From a virus: a stretch of DNA of 64,000 bases. This document shows, one piece after another, positions 1-8,899 of this stretch; within the stretch, counting starts at the first letter, position 1, and every line of letters starts with the position of its first letter. The notes beneath the pieces are model-generated. The model was not told the origin of the DNA and did not search any database. It saw nothing but the letters and a program-made list of their open reading frames with translations. The translations under genes were made by a program, and so were the position numbers. The stretch covers positions 16,019-80,018 of the IMG/VR virus record IMGVR_UViG_3300021964_000039. The stretch is one strand, 5' to 3'.

Positions 1-274
1 CGGTATAGATGTCTTTAACAGTGTAGAGATGGTTAACCGTTGTTCTGTAAACATTGCCAATGAACTAATTAGAAATTACAGTGTAGATTATAACTGGCAA
101 AAGTACAAAGAGGTATACAAAACAGTTATTAATGAAAATAATTTGTTAGAAACAGATTGTATTATGTTTGGATTAGGCGGTAAAGAATATGCTGATTATA
201 ATAGAGGCGGTGATGTTAATAGAGTATGTGTGTCTGAATTAATAGGAGAAAAGATTAATGGCATTAGTAAGTAG
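1..274 (+). CDS. C-terminal fragment of an unrecognised protein
   Basis: The reading frame is open from the left edge (frame starting at base 2) through a stop at 274, so this is the tail of a gene that begins upstream; the internal ATG at 29 is probably not its start. The visible 90 or so residues are polar and show no motif I recognise; 'FGLGGKEYADYNRGGD' near the end is the most distinctive stretch. Its last 17 nt overlap the start of the amidinotransferase gene at 258, so the two are probably translated from one message. Function unknown. Confidence 0.6.
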   Translation, partial: GIDVFNSVEMVNRCSVNIANELIRNYSVDYNWQKYKEVYKTVINENNLLETDCIMFGLGGKEYADYNRGGDVNRVCVSELIGEKINGISK

Positions 275-1319
275 TCATAATGACTGGGATCCTTTAGAGG
301 AAATTTTTGTAGGAGTAGCGGATCACGCAAGAATTCCTACTATCGACGCAAGTACACATAGTTTTGGATTTGCAGACTTTTCTTATGATGATATTAAGGA
401 TTTAGAAGGACCAAGTCCGCAATGGGTTATAGATGAAGCAAATGAAGATTTAGATAACCTAGCAAATGAACTCCGTAAACTAGGTGTAATTGTAAGACGT
501 CCAGAAGCAATCGATCATTCAAAATCATTTAAATCCCCAGATTGGGAAACTACAGGTTGGTATACATATTGTCCAAGAGATTTATTATTACCTTTAGATA
601 ATTTAATCATTGATTGTCCGGGAGCAATGAGAGCAAGACAGTACGAAACACTTGCATATCGTGATTTCTTATACGATGTAGTAGATAACGGTGGAGAATG
701 GTTAAGTGCACCAAGACCTAGACTATTAGATAGTAGTTATCAACTAGATGATTTAAGTATTCCTACATTAACTAATGAAGAAATAGTTTTTGATGCTCCT
801 AATGTAGTTAGACTAGGTAAAGATTTAATTTATCAAGTTTCTAATTCAGGCAACTTGTGGGGATACAAATGGTTACGTAACTTGCTCGAACCACGTGGAT
901 ACCGTATCCACCTAGCAGAAAAATTTTATAGTTATTCACATTTTGATTCAACTGTAATTCCTCTACGTCCAGGACTGGTATTGTTTAATGGCGATCGATG
1001 TACTCCTGATTGGTATCCACCTATATTTAAAGATTGGGATAAGATCTTCGTGCCCGGAGATCAAGTGATTGATATAGGCACAAACTTAGAAAACGGTGTT
1101 AGTCCTTGTTCAAAATATATAGGTTTAAACATGCTTAGTGTTAATGAAGAACTTGTAATTATAGATGAAAATCAACAATATGTCAGAAAAGAATTAGAAA
1201 AACATGGAATTGAAACTATTGGATTGCCCATGCGTCAAGCAAGAACATTAAGCGGCGGATTTCATTGTGTTACATTAGATACAAAAAGAAAAGGACCCTG
1301 CGAGAATTATTTTGACTGA
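258..1319 (+). CDS. glycine amidinotransferase-like enzyme
   Basis: 353 residues resembling L-arginine:glycine amidinotransferase (AGAT) and the StrB1-type inosamine-phosphate amidinotransferases along their length. These move an amidino group from arginine to an amine acceptor through a Cys-bound intermediate. The expected triad is visible: Asp179 in 'FDAPNVVRLGKDLIYQ', His228 in 'SHFDSTVIPLRPG' and Cys337 in 'SGGFHCVTLDTKRKG', and the C-terminal 'NYFD' also fits the family. The acceptor is not readable from sequence; it could be glycine, a lysine-like amine or an aminosugar. The gene overlaps its upstream neighbour by 17 nt and the downstream radical SAM gene by 8 nt, which suggests a shared pathway. 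Family call is strong, substrate unknown. Confidence 0.88.
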   Translation: MALVSSHNDWDPLEEIFVGVADHARIPTIDASTHSFGFADFSYDDIKDLEGPSPQWVIDEANEDLDNLANELRKLGVIVRRPEAIDHSKSFKSPDWETTGWYTYCPRDLLLPLDNLIIDCPGAMRARQYETLAYRDFLYDVVDNGGEWLSAPRPRLLDSSYQLDDLSIPTLTNEEIVFDAPNVVRLGKDLIYQVSNSGNLWGYKWLRNLLEPRGYRIHLAEKFYSYSHFDSTVIPLRPGLVLFNGDRCTPDWYPPIFKDWDKIFVPGDQVIDIGTNLENGVSPCSKYIGLNMLSVNEELVIIDENQQYVRKELEKHGIETIGLPMRQARTLSGGFHCVTLDTKRKGPCENYFD

Positions 1320-2175
1320 TAGAGGCTATCATATACCTTATCTTGAATGGATGATCACAACTAGTTGTGATCTAGCCTGTCCAGGATGTGATAGATTTAT
1401 AGAATACGATCATAATTGGACTGAAAAATTACAAGACGTCAAACAGCGTATGGTTAAATGGTCAAAAAAGCTAGATCCAGATAATCTGACATTAATAGGC
1501 GGTGAGCCGTTAATACATCCTGATTTATATGATATTATTAAACATGCTGCAAAATGCTTTGACCACAGCACTATAGAAATATATACTAACGGACTTTTAC
1601 TACACAAAAAACCAAAATTATATAATACATTACGTAAGATTGGCAAAGCAAAGTTAAGTGTTACCTTACACAATAGGGATCCACAAATAAGAAAATGGAT
1701 TAATTATAACTTAGATAAACAATTTTTTCAAAAAGATAAATGGCGCAAAGTTGGAAAAAACTATTGGACTAGCGGAAATATTGAAATAGAAATAACCGAC
1801 CCCACCAAAGGCGGTTGGTATGAATACCGCAAGAAAGTTAATGGACAACTGAAGCCATGGAATGATAATAATATAGAAAGTAGCTATAGTAACTGTACAG
1901 CTAACATTTATCCTATCATTTATAATAATAAGTTGTACAAGTGCCCTCCTATAAGTATGTTACTAACACAAGCAAAAAAATATGGTTTGTTAAATGATAA
2001 AGATTGGGCACCTTATGTAAATTACACTCCATACAGTGTTGATGATAATTTAGAAGAATTTATTCAAAATATAAATTGTCCTCATGATATTTGCAATATG
2101 TGTCCTGCAAACCCTGTTCTTATAGAACAACCTGAGGCTGAAGTAAAGCATAATATGGAGAAATTAGTCATATGA
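1312..2175 (+). CDS. radical SAM protein
   Basis: 287 residues with the iron-sulfur motif Cys19-x3-Cys23-x2-Cys26 ('SCDLACPGCDRF') followed by 'LIGGEPLIHPDL', the SAM-binding GGE-type motif. Four or more cysteines near the C-terminus ('CPHDICNMCPANP') could hold an auxiliary cluster of SPASM/twitch type. Radical SAM enzymes cleave S-adenosylmethionine to start radical chemistry; the substrate here is unknown. The start is TTG at 1312, overlapping the amidinotransferase stop; the next in-frame ATG lies only about five residues before the cluster motif and would remove the first strand, so TTG is preferred. The next gene overlaps by 4 nt. Confidence 0.85.
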   Translation: MTDRGYHIPYLEWMITTSCDLACPGCDRFIEYDHNWTEKLQDVKQRMVKWSKKLDPDNLTLIGGEPLIHPDLYDIIKHAAKCFDHSTIEIYTNGLLLHKKPKLYNTLRKIGKAKLSVTLHNRDPQIRKWINYNLDKQFFQKDKWRKVGKNYWTSGNIEIEITDPTKGGWYEYRKKVNGQLKPWNDNNIESSYSNCTANIYPIIYNNKLYKCPPISMLLTQAKKYGLLNDKDWAPYVNYTPYSVDDNLEEFIQNINCPHDICNMCPANPVLIEQPEAEVKHNMEKLVI

Positions 2176-3344
2176 AAAAAATTCCTGTCTATGAGTTAAA
2201 CCAAGCTGGCAGAGTATTTTCATTACTCACAGAAAATTTTTCAAATGTTTTAAACTTTACATATGGACATAATAATTATGACACAAAAAAATCTCTATTG
2301 TTTATTGAATATGTTGGGTTAGACTTAGGTGTATTAGATACATTAAGAGAGCTTTCTCTAAACACAAAGAAAAAATTCTTCTTGGTTATTGACGATACAT
2401 ATGAAGGATTACTTTCAAAAGAAGTACTACAAAAACATTTAGAATATATAGAATCATTACACGAAGTAATAGACGAATTTATAATTTTATCAGCAAACAA
2501 AAGTATTTTTAATGAAATGGTAAATTTAGGTTATGAGAAAAACTTTATATACTTTAACACTCATTTATATCTTAGCAAGTACGATGGTATTGATATACAA
2601 AATTCTACTGTCAGTGAAAGTGATTTACTAAGAAAGAAAAAATTTCTTTGTTTGAATAGACAAGAAAGACTTCATAGGATACTAGTAGTAGACCATCTAT
2701 GTAAGACTAAGCAACAAAGGCATGGTTTTATTAGTTGTCCGTTGTCCGACTATGGACTTGCATTTGAAAAAAAATTAGATTCAAGTTACTCGGAAGTTTT
2801 ATTTTTTGATAAAGCATTATTAGATTACAAGTTCACTGATGAACAAAAAAATAGACTTAGTTCTATTTTACCTTTAGAATTAGACGTTCCAGATGAAATG
2901 CACAAAAGTTTGCGCAATGAAATGCCAGATACAAAAGCATATTTTGAAGAAAGTTATTTTAGTATAATCACTGAAGGTGATTTCTATACAGAAAACAAGC
3001 GCCAAATGTTCACAGAAAAAATTCTCAAAGCATTTATATATAAGCATCCTTTTGTAGTTGTAGGGTTGCCTGGCACATTATCATTGCTAAGAGAACATGG
3101 ATTTTTAACATTTCCGCAAATAATTGATGAGTCATATGATTCAATTGAAGACGATACAGAAAGATTAAATGCATGTTTAAGAGAGATTGACAAATTACTA
3201 TCTTTAAATATTCACGAACTGAAAGATTTATATGAAAGTATAAACCCTATATTAGAACATAATAGAAAACTAGTGCTACAATATAATGCAATGCCAGCCC
3301 CGTCTTTACTAGTTAATATTATTCAGCAGTGGTTTTATAATTAA
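2172..3344 (+). CDS. putative glycosyltransferase-like protein
   Basis: 390 residues in a 4-nt ATGA overlap with the radical SAM gene. The N-terminal half has no motif I know. The C-terminal third has the layout of GT10/exostosin-like nucleotide-sugar binding regions: 'FSIITEGDFYTENKRQMF', then 'TEKILKAFIYKHPFVVVG', a pattern in which a Glu-Lys pair starts the helix that grips the donor. 'KKKFLCLNRQERLHRILV' resembles an opening motif of small glycosyltransferase-like proteins found in marine phages. Donor and acceptor cannot be inferred. The 3' end overlaps the convergent radical SAM gene by 26 nt. Confidence 0.5.
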   Translation: MKKIPVYELNQAGRVFSLLTENFSNVLNFTYGHNNYDTKKSLLFIEYVGLDLGVLDTLRELSLNTKKKFFLVIDDTYEGLLSKEVLQKHLEYIESLHEVIDEFIILSANKSIFNEMVNLGYEKNFIYFNTHLYLSKYDGIDIQNSTVSESDLLRKKKFLCLNRQERLHRILVVDHLCKTKQQRHGFISCPLSDYGLAFEKKLDSSYSEVLFFDKALLDYKFTDEQKNRLSSILPLELDVPDEMHKSLRNEMPDTKAYFEESYFSIITEGDFYTENKRQMFTEKILKAFIYKHPFVVVGLPGTLSLLREHGFLTFPQIIDESYDSIEDDTERLNACLREIDKLLSLNIHELKDLYESINPILEHNRKLVLQYNAMPAPSLLVNIIQQWFYN

Positions 3345-4263
3345 GATGATTGACTATAAATTCTTTATTAGGTATATCAATTATTTCTAGTTCAGCTAAC
3401 ATAGCCTGTTTTTCTTCATCTTCTAAGTTTACAATATCTAATTCTCTTGGGTAAGTTAGGCAATTAATATACCATTCAAAATCATTATCTACAACCCAAG
3501 AATGCAAGTCGCCTAGCATGAAATAGTTGTTACGATGTAATACTGTATTAATTTGTAATTGATATTTTTGTGCTGTAGTCCATTCGACAAAATCTAATAT
3601 TTTATCCCAATTTGCACCTTCACGGACTAAAGAATTATTAGTGCCATATCCGTCGATACTAAGAATAAATTTTACACTTTTGAATTGATCAAATATTTTT
3701 GTATCTTCAGGAATAAACATTCCATTTGTGTTATATATCAATTCAACTAAATTTTTTTCTTCTACTGTATTAATTACATTTAAATGTCTATTTGTTATTA
3801 ATGGCTCCCCACCTAGAAATAATATTTTATTAACAGAGTTAGGCACATCAAAATCTTTAGTTTCTATTAGTTTGTATTTTGACTGACCAAAAATTTCTTC
3901 TTCTTTTTTAATCCAACTTGTACTAAATTCACTATTACATCCGTCACATGCTAAATTACACAAATTATCTAATCCAATTTCTAAGTACTTTAAACTTATC
4001 TCATTTGTATTATATTTTTCATTAAATTCTTGTCTTAGACTTTTATGTCCAATACTTTCTTCATAGTAACATTTTTCACATTCAGCAATGTATTCGTTGT
4101 TTTGATTTTTTTCTCGTAACTTTTCATATGCATCATTTAATAACACGTTATCTAAATTTCCATCAAATATGCCAATAGGCTCCTTAAACCTACAGCAAGG
4201 ATAAATTCTGTCTCCTGGCCTAATGTTTGTATGTTGCCAAAAAGCACTACATAGATGAGTCAT
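3319..4263 (-). CDS. twitch-type radical SAM protein
   Basis: 314 residues. The radical SAM motif is Cys102-x3-Cys106-x2-Cys109 ('CNLACDGCNSEF'), followed by 'ILFLGGEPLITNRHL'. An N-terminal cysteine set (Cys5, Cys23, Cys24, Cys62, Cys65) lies before the catalytic core and looks like an auxiliary cluster-binding twitch domain placed ahead of the barrel, an order seen in phage and marine bacterial twitch radical SAM proteins. Substrate unknown; relatives act on peptides or sugars. It is the last gene of a three-gene minus-strand unit (5757 to 3319) and overlaps its upstream neighbour by 17 nt and the convergent plus-strand gene by 26 nt. Confidence 0.85.
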   Translation of the reverse strand: MTHLCSAFWQHTNIRPGDRIYPCCRFKEPIGIFDGNLDNVLLNDAYEKLREKNQNNEYIAECEKCYYEESIGHKSLRQEFNEKYNTNEISLKYLEIGLDNLCNLACDGCNSEFSTSWIKKEEEIFGQSKYKLIETKDFDVPNSVNKILFLGGEPLITNRHLNVINTVEEKNLVELIYNTNGMFIPEDTKIFDQFKSVKFILSIDGYGTNNSLVREGANWDKILDFVEWTTAQKYQLQINTVLHRNNYFMLGDLHSWVVDNDFEWYINCLTYPRELDIVNLEDEEKQAMLAELEIIDIPNKEFIVNHLNYKTTAE

Positions 4264-5152
4264 AAGGCACTCCGTGTTTTTTAAATAATTTTAATATTTC
4301 TTTCTCTAATAATTTTTCTTTTTCGTGATATGTAATGATATTAGTATTTGCTAGTAATGCTCGTTTGTAACTTTCTGTAAACATGGCAGGCGGCATATTT
4401 TCTTTTATATTTCTATAAGGATCAAAAATACTTGTTGTTTTTGAAATATTGTCATCTATATGTTCAACACCTAAATTAACCAAGCATGGTATCTGTAAAT
4501 CATTAGCATGTTGGTACACAATATCATAATTACAAATTACAGCGTCACAACAACTAACAATATAACCTAAATCATTAGATTTATAATCATTATTGGGTAA
4601 TAAATTTATATAGTTTACCTTGTCTGATAGAAATGTTTCTATGTGTTTAGCTGCTGTAGGTGAAAAACTGCGTAATTTTTTATCATACCACATATCTTCG
4701 GTTACTATAAATTCTTCTTGCCAATTATCACTTAAATAATATGGTGCAACCAGTACATTACTGAAATTGTTTTTGTTTTGGTCTTGGATATATTTTTCTA
4801 TTTGTAATTTTGTGTCTATAGTAGGCATATATGTTACAGGTGTTATGTATTGTTTTTTTCCTAATATGGTATAGCTAAGCCAGGCGTCTAAGCTAGGTTT
4901 GTTTTGTAGACATTCATACTGTGATTTATAATCTATAGTTGTTACTTCATTTGGAACAATTATATCTTCATAAACACGCTTATCTTCCATGGTCCAAAAT
5001 TTGTTACCTAATAGTGGGTTATTAAGGAATATACTATATTCTTGATCAAATATTACTGCAAAATCTTCACTATTTTCTGTATATTTTGCAAATATTTTTG
5101 CTGATATATAAGCAATAACATGATTACTATTTGTAAATAGAAACACTTTCAT
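4247..5152 (-). CDS. uncharacterised protein, possibly GT-B-like
   Basis: 301 residues. The N-terminus 'MKVFLFTNSNHVIAYISA' looks like a Rossmann-type first strand, and 'VSCCDAVICNYDIVYQHA' followed by 'IPCLVNLG' resembles the second half of GT-B transferases, where a conserved turn binds a nucleotide sugar. I cannot place it in a named family. It overlaps the oxygenase-like gene upstream by 4 nt and the radical SAM gene downstream by 17 nt, so it is surely co-translated with them. A role in glycan or small-molecule modification is inferred only from context. Confidence 0.5.
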   Translation of the reverse strand: MKVFLFTNSNHVIAYISAKIFAKYTENSEDFAVIFDQEYSIFLNNPLLGNKFWTMEDKRVYEDIIVPNEVTTIDYKSQYECLQNKPSLDAWLSYTILGKKQYITPVTYMPTIDTKLQIEKYIQDQNKNNFSNVLVAPYYLSDNWQEEFIVTEDMWYDKKLRSFSPTAAKHIETFLSDKVNYINLLPNNDYKSNDLGYIVSCCDAVICNYDIVYQHANDLQIPCLVNLGVEHIDDNISKTTSIFDPYRNIKENMPPAMFTESYKRALLANTNIITYHEKEKLLEKEILKLFKKHGVPYDSSM

Positions 5153-5757
5153 ATGCCTGTAACTCCAACACTGAATCTGATTACTACTTTAGGTTCATCT
5201 GATAAATTTACAGTGAAGTGATTTCTCAAAAATCCTGGAAATATATAGACGGCAGATTCAGGAGTGTTATACATTTGGAAGTGTGAATTATATTTGTTTT
5301 CGGGTTTATTTTGTAAGTTTGAAAAATATTTGTTATCAACCACATGCTCAAAATTTATAAACCCAGAATTAGGAGCACTATGAACAAAATAATATCCCTG
5401 CCAAGTTGCATCACCGATATACGATTGTGTCAAACATCCAGGAGGAATAATTAGAAAATCCATATTAGTAAACGAAATATTATATCTTGTGTTTAAGTTT
5501 GTCCTATCATTAACTGCTTTAGACCAATCACTAATTTGCGGAGATTCGCAGAATTCTGCAAATGCAATATTATTTTGTAAATTATCAATAGATTGATATA
5601 CGTCAACACTGTGAATAGTATTGAAGTTTGCATGTTTTTGTGAAACGTCTTCTATCACACGGGAAATTTTAGGTTTAAACTGATTGTGCTCCAAAAACTG
5701 AAACACGTCTAAACTTATATCAAAAAGACTAATATTTTGTAAACCAGATTCATTCAT
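5149..5757 (-). CDS. 2OG-Fe(II) oxygenase-like protein
   Basis: 202 residues with the shape of small prolyl-4-hydroxylase-like phage oxygenases. The C-terminal signature is clear: 'VYIFPGFLRNHFTVN' with the distal metal His180, then 'KVVIRFSV' with Arg194, which would bind 2-oxoglutarate. Where the family normally has H-x-H/D before 'SGxYYV', this protein has Gln111-x-Tyr113 before 'WQGYYFV', so the first two iron ligands appear to be missing. It may be inactive or use another ligand set. It is the first gene of the minus-strand unit with the 4247 and 3319 genes and faces the SGNH-like gene across a 27-nt promoter gap. Confidence 0.6.
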   Translation of the reverse strand: MNESGLQNISLFDISLDVFQFLEHNQFKPKISRVIEDVSQKHANFNTIHSVDVYQSIDNLQNNIAFAEFCESPQISDWSKAVNDRTNLNTRYNISFTNMDFLIIPPGCLTQSYIGDATWQGYYFVHSAPNSGFINFEHVVDNKYFSNLQNKPENKYNSHFQMYNTPESAVYIFPGFLRNHFTVNLSDEPKVVIRFSVGVTGI

Positions 5758-5762
5758 AATTT

Positions 5763-5791
5763 AATGTAACATATTTAAATAGAAATGTCAA
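5763..5791 (-). promoter_or_regulatory. possible sigma70-like promoter for the 5757-3319 unit
   Basis: On the minus strand TTGACA (5786-5791), a 17-nt spacer and TACATT (5763-5768) precede the ATG of the oxygenase-like gene by 5 nt. The -35 is a perfect match; the -10 matches four of six positions. The same region holds a late-like palindrome, so the promoter class is uncertain. Confidence 0.4.
5772..5781. promoter_or_regulatory. palindromic late-promoter-like motif, bidirectional
   Basis: TATTTAAATA reads TTTAAATA on both strands (5774-5781 plus, 5772-5779 minus) between two divergent genes. It matches the TAAATA core of the late motif seen elsewhere in the window but lacks the usual G/C or A at the front, so it is a weaker candidate. 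Confidence 0.4.
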
Positions 5792-6684
5792 GAAAGATGT
5801 CATTTATGAATAGATTATTTACATTTGGATGTAGTCATACAAGATACAATTGGCATACTTACGCAGATTTTGTAGCTTTACGATATCCTATATTTCAAAA
5901 TTGGGGATTCCCAGGACTAGGCAATAGAGCTATAGCAGAAAGATTAGCAGAAGCAGTTGTATCACAGAGTATAAATGAAAACGACACAGTGATTGTTCAG
6001 TGGAGCAGTCATTTACGTAATGATTATGCTAAGACTGATGTTAAGAATGAACACGGAAATATGTGGTGGACAAAAGGACCTGTTTTTGCAGAACATAACA
6101 TCAAAAAATATGGCAAGAAATGGTTTAACGAATTTTGGGACGAAAAAGCATATCTTATTCATAGCCTCAACAATATAGTTTTAGCAATAAACACTTTAGA
6201 AAATATAGGATGTAAATGGTTAATGACAATGGGTCCAGATCTAAGTACTGTTCAAACATCAGGAGAGGATTGGAATACTGGCTCTGGAACTATTGATAAA
6301 TTTCCAGCAGATTTGATACACTACAAAAAATACATTTGGGAAACTTACAAACACAAATGGCTGCCGCCTATTATGCAAAAGAAAAAAGAATGGCCAGATT
6401 ATGATATGTGGTTTAAGTATGAAGGCAATGACAGCGGAAACACCGAAATATTTGAAATTAAGGGCGATAAATTTAAGGATCATCACATGAGTCCTGAACA
6501 ATCATATATGTATGCAGAAATAGTCATAGAAAAATTAGGCTTAGAATTGGAATTAACAGAAACTGATATAGAAATAATTAATTTTTACTTGGCAGCAAAT
6601 AAACAATATCCTGGTTGGGTAGATTTTATTGAATTTATACTTTCGACGCCATGGGCCTTAACACAAGCACAACACGGGATTTGA
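5785..6684 (+). CDS. SGNH-hydrolase-like protein
   Basis: About 299 residues beginning 'RLFTFGCSHTRYNW', which fits block I of SGNH/GDSL-type esterases with Ser17 as the candidate nucleophile (GCSHT in place of GDSxT). A C-terminal 'KDHHMSPEQ' fits the Asp-x-x-His block. Such proteins remove or transfer acyl groups on glycans, but several phage versions are unassigned. The start is uncertain: ATGs at 5785, 5797 and 5806 are in frame and the late-like motif ends at 5781, so a downstream ATG is plausible. The next gene starts after a 1-nt gap. Function inferred from fold motifs only. Confidence 0.6.
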   Translation: MSRKMSFMNRLFTFGCSHTRYNWHTYADFVALRYPIFQNWGFPGLGNRAIAERLAEAVVSQSINENDTVIVQWSSHLRNDYAKTDVKNEHGNMWWTKGPVFAEHNIKKYGKKWFNEFWDEKAYLIHSLNNIVLAINTLENIGCKWLMTMGPDLSTVQTSGEDWNTGSGTIDKFPADLIHYKKYIWETYKHKWLPPIMQKKKEWPDYDMWFKYEGNDSGNTEIFEIKGDKFKDHHMSPEQSYMYAEIVIEKLGLELELTETDIEIINFYLAANKQYPGWVDFIEFILSTPWALTQAQHGI

Positions 6685-6685
6685 C

Positions 6686-7246
6686 ATGAGTATACCTTTA
6701 ATTGGATTAGATAGAGACGGAACAATAAACATAGACAAAGGATATATTAAAGATCCTGCAGATTTTGAACCTATTCCAGGTAGTTTAGAAGCGATAAAGT
6801 TAATACGAGAAAAGGGTTACGATGTAGTAATACTGTCTAATCAAGCTGGGATAATGAAAAAAATTATGACAGAGATTGATGTAGATAGAGTAAACTATCG
6901 TATGTTAGAGATGTTAGGCCAAATAGGATGCCCTAACATCAATGGTTTATACTATAGTATGACTAATCTTAAAGAAGATATATATGCAAAACCTAATATA
7001 GGCATGTTTCAAAGAGCTGAAAAAGAAATTGGCGTAGATTGGAAGAACAGTTACTTTGTAGGAGACAAAATTAGTGATCTTAAAGCCGCAGTGAAGGCAA
7101 AATCAAAACCTATATTAGTCAAAACAGGACATGGGGAAGAAACCTTTACTAGACTAAACACATTTAGCCAAAAGGACCTGAAAAAAATTACACTAATTTA
7201 TGACAACCTACTTGCGTTCGCGGAAACATTACCCGTTGTAGAATAA
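6686..7246 (+). CDS. HAD phosphatase, GmhB/HisB-N-like
   Basis: 186 residues of the HAD family related to D-glycero-D-manno-heptose-1,7-bisphosphate 7-phosphatase. Motif I is 'LDRDGTIN' (nucleophile Asp9, acid/base Asp11), motif II 'VILSNQAGI', and 'FVGDKISDLKAA' supplies the Mg-binding acid motif. The zinc loop usual in GmhB (a Cys/His cluster before the RKPxPG turn) is absent; the turn reads 'YAKPNIGMF'. GmhB removes the 7-phosphate between the two steps of HldE, and hldE and hldD homologues lie at 17228-19287, so a role in ADP-heptose synthesis is plausible. A different sugar phosphate is possible given the missing zinc loop. Confidence 0.75.
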   Translation: MSIPLIGLDRDGTINIDKGYIKDPADFEPIPGSLEAIKLIREKGYDVVILSNQAGIMKKIMTEIDVDRVNYRMLEMLGQIGCPNINGLYYSMTNLKEDIYAKPNIGMFQRAEKEIGVDWKNSYFVGDKISDLKAAVKAKSKPILVKTGHGEETFTRLNTFSQKDLKKITLIYDNLLAFAETLPVVE

Positions 7247-7249
7247 ATA
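7242..7249 (+). promoter_or_regulatory. late promoter motif
   Basis: AATAAATA overlaps the stop of the phosphatase gene and lies 18 nt before the first fibre gene, with an AAGG ribosome site in between. It probably drives the fibre block 7268-16867. Confidence 0.6.
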
Positions 7250-7267
7250 CTATAACAAGGGTGAAGT

Positions 7268-7744
7268 ATGATACAACAACTAAGAAAAGGTTTAGATAGT
7301 ACAGTAGAATTTAACCGCACTAAAGGTTTCGCTACTGACCAAAAGTACCAAAAAATTTACGGCGAAACAAACATTGACGAATTTTTCTTAGGAGATTTTG
7401 CTTCAGCATTCTATACGATAAATGTACAACTTGATAGCGATCGGAAAGAAGTATTCCAAATGATTGTAACTGCAAGACCTCTTAAAGTAACTGTAAGTGG
7501 GTATGGCAGAGTAAGTACTGTAACAAAATTAGTTGACATTGGTGCTACTGCTGATATAAGCAAATGTTATATTACAGCAACACCAATAAGCACCGGCTTT
7601 GATGGTTGTAAGGTAGTATTGACTGCTAGATATTTTAATTGTATAGACCCATTACAACCACCTCCACCTGATGTAAAGACATTCGATAGTGATTTTGGAA
7701 GATTTGATACTACTAAAGTTACATTTGATGCAGAGGATATTTAA
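7268..7744 (+). CDS. virion appendage protein, copy 1 of duplicated pair (A1)
   Basis: 158 residues, paralogous to the protein at 8899-9384. The copies share 'GLDxT', 'KGF', 'GDFASAxY' and a 'VQxDSxxKE' strand at the same spacing. The predicted fold is a small beta-rich domain with a short C-terminal tail. No enzyme motif is present. Its position after a late motif and directly before a fibre gene (stop and next start abut as TTTAAATG) makes it a likely fibre-attachment or baseplate-decoration protein. I do not know a T4 counterpart. Confidence 0.65.
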   Translation: MIQQLRKGLDSTVEFNRTKGFATDQKYQKIYGETNIDEFFLGDFASAFYTINVQLDSDRKEVFQMIVTARPLKVTVSGYGRVSTVTKLVDIGATADISKCYITATPISTGFDGCKVVLTARYFNCIDPLQPPPPDVKTFDSDFGRFDTTKVTFDAEDI

Positions 7745-8899
7745 ATGGCAAAAGAAATTATAAATGAGGGAACAGTTGCTAATGACGGTACAGGCGATGC
7801 TTTAAGAGTAGGTGCAGTAAAGATCAATGCTAATTTTTCAGAGATTTACAATGCTATAGGAAATGGCAATACAGTTACTAGTGTAACTAACGCAAATGGT
7901 GAATTAGATTTACCATATAATGCTAACCAAGTTCATAAAGTTTCATTTAATGTTCCAGATCTTTCAACACTGAACACTATAGATCCAGCAACTTATCAAG
8001 GTGCAATTATATCAGTTACAAATAAAGGACAATTATTTGTTGCTCACCAAAACGCTTGGCGAGGTGTACTAATGGATGCCAGTCAATCGGCCATTCCCAA
8101 TTACACTGATCCTCTAAGCACAGTAGCATATAGTGGAGACTATGGTGATTTGCAAAATACTCCTAGCTTTGCAAATGTTCCTGTTGTGATAGATGACTTA
8201 CAAGATGTCGATACTACAAGTATTACACCTGCTACAGGAACTGTGCTTAAATGGAACGGCGCACAATGGGTACCAGGAGCTGATATTACAGCAGGAGGTA
8301 CAGGAGTAGATAGTGATACTTTAGACGGACAAGACGGAAGTTATTATCTAAACTACAATAACTTTTTCAACAAACCAACTTTAACACTTGCAGGCATACT
8401 TGCAAACGGCAATAGTGCTGATAGAGGTATTTTTCCAAACGCTAACAACCAATACAAACTAGGCGATGTAAACTTAGTATGGTCAGAGGTACATGCAACT
8501 ATATTTGAAGGAACTGCAACTTCAGCAGAATATGCTGACTTAGCTGAAATATATGAGCCTGATCAGGAATATCCAGCTGGCACTGTTGTATGCCTTGGTG
8601 GTGAAAAAGAAATTACAAAAAGTAATAGTGTTGCAAGCACAAAAGTTTTAGGAGTTATTTCCACTTTACCAGCATATTTAATGAACAAAAATGCAAAAGG
8701 CTTACCAGTTGCTTTGCAAGGAAGAGTCCCTTGTAAAGTACAAGGACCTGTTAGTAAAGGGGATATGCTAGTTAGTGGATTAGACGGTGTTGCTATTCCT
8801 ACAGCAGAATTTGTAGGTGGAGCTATGATAGGAAAAAGTTTAGAAGATCATAATGAAGATTCAATAGCTACTATAGAAATTGTAGTTGGAGTACGATAA
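7745..8899 (+). CDS. tail fibre-like protein, copy 1 (B1)
   Basis: 384 residues. The N-terminus 'NEGTVANDGTGDALRVG' then 'KINANFSEIY' is a recurrent attachment module of phage appendage proteins. The middle has a stalk with 'NYTDPLSTVAYSG', 'GTVLKWNGAQWVPG' and 'DTLDGQDGSYYLNY'. The C-terminal 120 residues, from 'ADLAEIYEPDQEYPAGTVV' on, resemble the terminal domain of phage fibres related to the self-cleaving peptidase-G2 family; I cannot confirm the cleavage residues. The protein at 9384 shares the N-terminal half and stalk but has a different tip. Likely a receptor-facing or branching fibre. Confidence 0.75.
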   Translation: MAKEIINEGTVANDGTGDALRVGAVKINANFSEIYNAIGNGNTVTSVTNANGELDLPYNANQVHKVSFNVPDLSTLNTIDPATYQGAIISVTNKGQLFVAHQNAWRGVLMDASQSAIPNYTDPLSTVAYSGDYGDLQNTPSFANVPVVIDDLQDVDTTSITPATGTVLKWNGAQWVPGADITAGGTGVDSDTLDGQDGSYYLNYNNFFNKPTLTLAGILANGNSADRGIFPNANNQYKLGDVNLVWSEVHATIFEGTATSAEYADLAEIYEPDQEYPAGTVVCLGGEKEITKSNSVASTKVLGVISTLPAYLMNKNAKGLPVALQGRVPCKVQGPVSKGDMLVSGLDGVAIPTAEFVGGAMIGKSLEDHNEDSIATIEIVVGVR

